Shown here: piece by piece, positions 61,434 through 64,000 of the stretch
Layout: the number at the start of each line of letters is the position of its first letter
Numbering within the stretch: the first letter of the stretch is position 1
NCBI GenBank assembly: GCA_027493525.1
Contig: JAOSKN010000001.1
Span: forward strand, 2,666,001-2,730,000
DNA length: 64,000 nucleotides
Origin: Planctomycetota bacterium
GTDB taxonomy: Bacteria; Planctomycetota; SZUA-567; H5-PLA8
Direction of reading: 5' to 3'
Notes under the pieces: generated by a model
Seen by the model: the letters and a program-made list of their open reading frames with translations, nothing else
Told to the model about the DNA's origin: nothing
Database searches by the model: none
Made by a program: the position numbers and the translations under genes

Positions 61434-62267
61434 TCATGGAGAAAACACACGATCTTCGGAAGGCGAGCGCTTCCAGAAACCGCGGTAGAGGCGGGAGAAG
61501 TAGAGCGGATCCTCGTAGCCCACGGCGCGGGCCACTTGCTTCACGGGCAGGTCCGTCTCCTGCAGGAAGGCGCGGGCCGCGCGCATCCGCAGGGCGGTCA
61601 CGTACGCCTGGGCGCTCAAGCCCATGCGGCGTTTGAAGAGCAGCCGGAAGTGGTTGGGGCTGAGGTGCGCGCGCGCGGGCAGGTCGCGCAAGGCGTCCGG
61701 GCGGCGAAAGTGCTGTTCCAGCCACGCCACCGCCCGTTCGATGCCTTGCGGGCCGAAGCCGCCGCGCTCTCGGGGGGCTTGCGCCGCCCGCGCGCCGGCG
61801 CCGGGCGCCGCGCGGAGGAAGAATCGCGCGAGCAGCGCCTTCAGTTCGCCCTCGGCCTCCAGGCGCGCGGCCGGCGTATCCAAGGCTCGCATGCGCAGCA
61901 GGCGCGTGAAGGCCGCGGACTCAAGGTCCAGGTCGGCTGGAGCGCGCAAGACGCTGCCCAGCCGCGGATCCTCGCGCACCTGCACCGGGTCGTATTCCAC
62001 CCACGAGACGTCGAAGCGTCCGCCGCGCGGGACGCGCCAGCCGCGCCTGGCCCCGGCGGCGACCCAGAGCAGCCCCGGCGCGCCGAAGCGAAACGCGCGG
62101 CCCTCGACCGCGTACTGGGCCGAGCCCGCGCGGGCCAGGAGCAGCCGCGGCGTCGGCACGACCCGTTCGGCCACGCGGAATCCCGCCGCGCATGAGGCTA
62201 CCTGAACATGGGTGATCGAGATGCGCGCGCTCAGGAGCCTGCGCAGATACCGTTCGACGGGGGACAT
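61434..62267 (-). CDS. AraC-family transcriptional regulator (second)
   Basis: Begins at ATG 62267 ('MSPVERYLRRLLSARISITHVQ'); an in-frame upstream ATG adds 14 residues. The N-terminal half is an Arg/Ala-rich sensor domain with a cupin-like beta pattern ('RAGSAQYAVEGRAFRFGAPGLLWVAAGARRGW'). The C-terminal part has two helix-turn-helix motifs, 'DALRDLPARAHLSPNHFRLLFKRRMGLSAQAYVTALRM' and 'PVKQVARAVGYEDPLYFSRLYRGFW'. It lies on the same strand as, and just upstream of, the FAD oxidoreductase, a likely target. Confidence 0.87.
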   Translation of the reverse strand: MSPVERYLRRLLSARISITHVQVASCAAGFRVAERVVPTPRLLLARAGSAQYAVEGRAFRFGAPGLLWVAAGARRGWRVPRGGRFDVSWVEYDPVQVREDPRLGSVLRAPADLDLESAAFTRLLRMRALDTPAARLEAEGELKALLARFFLRAAPGAGARAAQAPRERGGFGPQGIERAVAWLEQHFRRPDALRDLPARAHLSPNHFRLLFKRRMGLSAQAYVTALRMRAARAFLQETDLPVKQVARAVGYEDPLYFSRLYRGFWKRSPSEDRVFSP

Positions 62268-62363
62268 GAATGAAGCGTGCGAAGGCCCCGGCCGAATGTC
62301 AAAAGTCAAAAGGCACAGGCCAAGAGCCGGGAAGCGGATGCTGGATTAGGAATGAGGCGATGA

Positions 62364-63713
62364 CTACCTCTTGACTACGATGCGGGGATTGACGTTGATC
62401 TCGCGAAAGCGGCTGCGGATGGCGTCGGCCTCGCCGACCGGGATGTTTTTCACGATCGGGACGACCGCCTTCTGGCAGTGTCGCTGGGCCTCTTCGGTGG
62501 TGATGCCCTGGATCTCGGCGACGAGCTCGTGGACCTCGGCCTTGTTGGTGCGGCTGATGAAAATGGAGCAGATCGCCTCGGGGTCGTCGTCGATGGGCTC
62601 CAGTTCGGGCACGTCGGCGGCCGCGGGCTTGGGCGCTGCCGGAGGCGCGCCGCGTCCGGAGACCCCGCTGCGGGGCTTGGAGCCGGGCTTGAGCGCCGGC
62701 TTGATATCCGGGCCGGTGGGCGCGGGCGCGACGTCGGAGGGACCCATCTTGAGCCCGGCCTCGAAGTCTTCGAGGGCCATGGGCCCCTTGATCCGCGGGT
62801 CCATGGGCCCGCTAAAGGTCGAAGCCGTGGCCGGCGCCGGCGCGGGCGGCTGAGGCGCGCTCTCGACGACGGGTACTTCCGGCAGGCCTCCGGCGCTGGC
62901 GTGCGCGGCCAGCGCGGGCGCCTGGGCGGGCAATTCTTCGAAGTCGTTGTCGATCGGCTCCAGGGCCGGCGCCGGCGAAGGCGCGGGGCGGCCCGGTCCG
63001 GGCGCGGGGCGGCCGGGTTGCGGCGCGTGCACGACGGCGGGCGTGGGAATCGGCGTTGGCGCGGGTCCGATGCCCGGCAGCGGAATCGGCGCCGGCGCGC
63101 CCGGGGCGGCCGGCGGAGCCACGCCCGGCAGCGGAACCGGCGTCGCGCCGCGCTGCGCGGCGGGACGCGGGATCGGGATCGGGATCGGCGCGGCAGGACC
63201 CCTCTGCGCCGCCGCCGGGGACGGCATGGGCGTGGGGATCGGCGCGGCCGTGGCGCTCGCCGAGGCCGTCACACGCTGGCCATCTTCCGCGCGCGTCAGG
63301 ATGATCTTGAGCACCATCGGCTGCCCCGTATACGGGCAGGGCAGCAGCATCTCTCCCACCGTGATCGCCTGCTGGCTCGTCGAAGAACGCAGCCGCGGCC
63401 CGCCCATCGAGGCGACCGTACGGCCGTAAATTTTCACGTCGTCGGGCTGGTTTACGCTGGGGTACGCGGGGTCCAGGCCTTCGATGATCTTGAAGCGGCA
63501 GCCGACTTTTTCGACCTGGACCAGGGCCTCGTAGACCGTCTGCGCCTGGCTGGCGCTGAGTCCGTTCAGCACGTGAATCGGAGAGGCGCCAACAAGCTGC
63601 AAGCCCCACGAATCGTCGCGCCCAAAGGCCTGCGCCAGCGCCTGCGCCACGGCCCGATCCTTGCCCGGAAAGCGGCCCAGAAAGACCAGGGAGAATTGGT
63701 TATTTGCGGACAT
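62364..63713 (-). CDS. Protein with two L7/L12-like folds joined by a Pro/Ala-rich linker
   Basis: 449 residues from ATG 63713. The N-terminal 75 residues ('FSLVFLGRFPGKDRAVAQALAQAFG...GLSASQAQTVYEALVQVEKVGCRFKIIEG') and the last 70 ('ICSIFISRTNKAEVHELVAEIQGITTEEAQRHCQKAVVPIVKNIPVGEADAIRSRFREINVNPRIVVK') both follow the alpha/beta pattern of the ribosomal L7/L12 C-terminal domain, which recruits partners. A central 'EMLLPCPYTGQPM' unit precedes about 220 residues of Pro/Ala-rich, Gly-containing low complexity with some PIPIP-type repeats. Function is inference only: a scaffold or ribosome/translation-associated adaptor. Confidence 0.6.
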   Translation of the reverse strand: MSANNQFSLVFLGRFPGKDRAVAQALAQAFGRDDSWGLQLVGASPIHVLNGLSASQAQTVYEALVQVEKVGCRFKIIEGLDPAYPSVNQPDDVKIYGRTVASMGGPRLRSSTSQQAITVGEMLLPCPYTGQPMVLKIILTRAEDGQRVTASASATAAPIPTPMPSPAAAQRGPAAPIPIPIPRPAAQRGATPVPLPGVAPPAAPGAPAPIPLPGIGPAPTPIPTPAVVHAPQPGRPAPGPGRPAPSPAPALEPIDNDFEELPAQAPALAAHASAGGLPEVPVVESAPQPPAPAPATASTFSGPMDPRIKGPMALEDFEAGLKMGPSDVAPAPTGPDIKPALKPGSKPRSGVSGRGAPPAAPKPAAADVPELEPIDDDPEAICSIFISRTNKAEVHELVAEIQGITTEEAQRHCQKAVVPIVKNIPVGEADAIRSRFREINVNPRIVVKR

Positions 63714-64000
63714 GGACCTTCCTGTCTTCATACCCCGCGCGAGTCTGCAAACCCAATGGTACACCGCCCCTGAGCTTCAGGGCGTTGACCCTTGGAGGAG
63801 TGCGTCCAAAACGTCTCGCGGCCGTCTTGGGGCGCGGTCCGCGCGATGCTTCGTTGGCCTGCTCGCCGTAGGCGCCGTCCCGATACGGCTCGCGCGGCCG
63901 CCTCGCCTCGCTTGCCCGGCGCTCCCAAGCCGCTCGCGATCCGGTTTCAGGACGCGCTCTTAGCCTGCCTCGAATCGCTTAAGATACCTTGTCGCGGTTG
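63714..64000. other. Right edge, no gene supported
   Basis: 287 bases upstream of the L7/L12-like gene. Only GC-bias shadow frames are present and no ribosome site, RNA or repeat stands out. Confidence 0.4.

Overview
The window is 64 kb of high-GC bacterial chromosome, probably from an uncultivated member of the PVC superphylum (Planctomycetota, Verrucomicrobiota, Lentisphaerota) or a close neighbour. The best lineage marker is the Minf_1886-type protein at 41017-41394, a family largely restricted to Planctomycetes and Verrucomicrobia. Supporting traits are two ECF sigma factors fused to a membrane segment and repeated extracytoplasmic domains (1100-3613, 52249-53580), a large membrane sulfatase, a tail-anchored Hanks-type kinase, HEAT and WD40 proteins, and a catabolic set typical of polysaccharide-degrading PVC bacteria (PL6-type lyase, beta-helix protein, Gfo/Idh oxidoreductase, sugar isomerase, FAD oxidoreductase, AraC regulators). 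No rRNA, tRNA or CRISPR array was seen.

Layout. 1-10.2 kb: membrane protein, sigma factor with sensor repeats, Tyr-rich secreted protein, translationally coupled larE-tatC, and a 0.9 kb-residue-scale HEAT-repeat protein. 10.2-24.0 kb: an accessory island of clearly different texture. It starts with a small lipoprotein and a pseudogene copy of a small membrane protein, and is bounded by two same-orientation copies of one IS630-family element (11152-12373 and 22742-23964). Between them lie a 5'-truncated ArdC-like protein, a PD-(D/E)XK nuclease, an AlpA-type HTH protein, a tyrosine integrase, a hipBA toxin-antitoxin pair with a palindromic operator, a clamp-loader-like protein lacking the P-loop region, a 279-bp MITE-like element, an XRE regulator, a response regulator cut by an IS256-family element, and an IS66-family element with an intact 8-bp target duplication. 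24.0-36.9 kb: metallophosphatase, WD40 protein, histidine kinase, Lys/Thr/Glu-rich lipoprotein, membrane sulfatase, M16 protease, a three-gene regulator/membrane-protein operon, TfoX-like and STAS-like proteins. 37.1-44.7 kb: PL6-type lyase followed by a tight forward cluster (lipoyl-domain protein, tmk, holB, Minf_1886, acyl-CoA ligase, dual-specificity phosphatase, Ser/Thr kinase). 44.8-52.0 kb: beta-helix protein divergent from an AraC regulator, a probable structured transcript carrying a 29-codon ORF, Gfo/Idh oxidoreductase, DUF1992, YacP-like NYN protein, fumC and a sulfatase remnant. 52.2-64.0 kb: second sigma factor, DJ-1/PfpI protein, twin-zinc-finger SpoIIE phosphatase, thioredoxin-like secreted protein, sugar isomerase, rRNA methyltransferase, intact copy of the small membrane protein, FAD oxidoreductase, second AraC regulator and an L7/L12-like protein.

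How it fits together. The non-island genes are mostly housekeeping (tmk, holB, fumC, tatC, rRNA methyltransferase) mixed with envelope signalling (sigma/sensor fusions, kinase and phosphatase pairs) and carbohydrate use. At least ten otherwise well-preserved genes carry one single-base indel each, mostly in homopolymers. This looks more like assembly or read error than decay, so these genes are annotated across the break. True decay is also present: nonsense mutations in the small-membrane-protein copy, IS-truncated genes, and short gene remnants.
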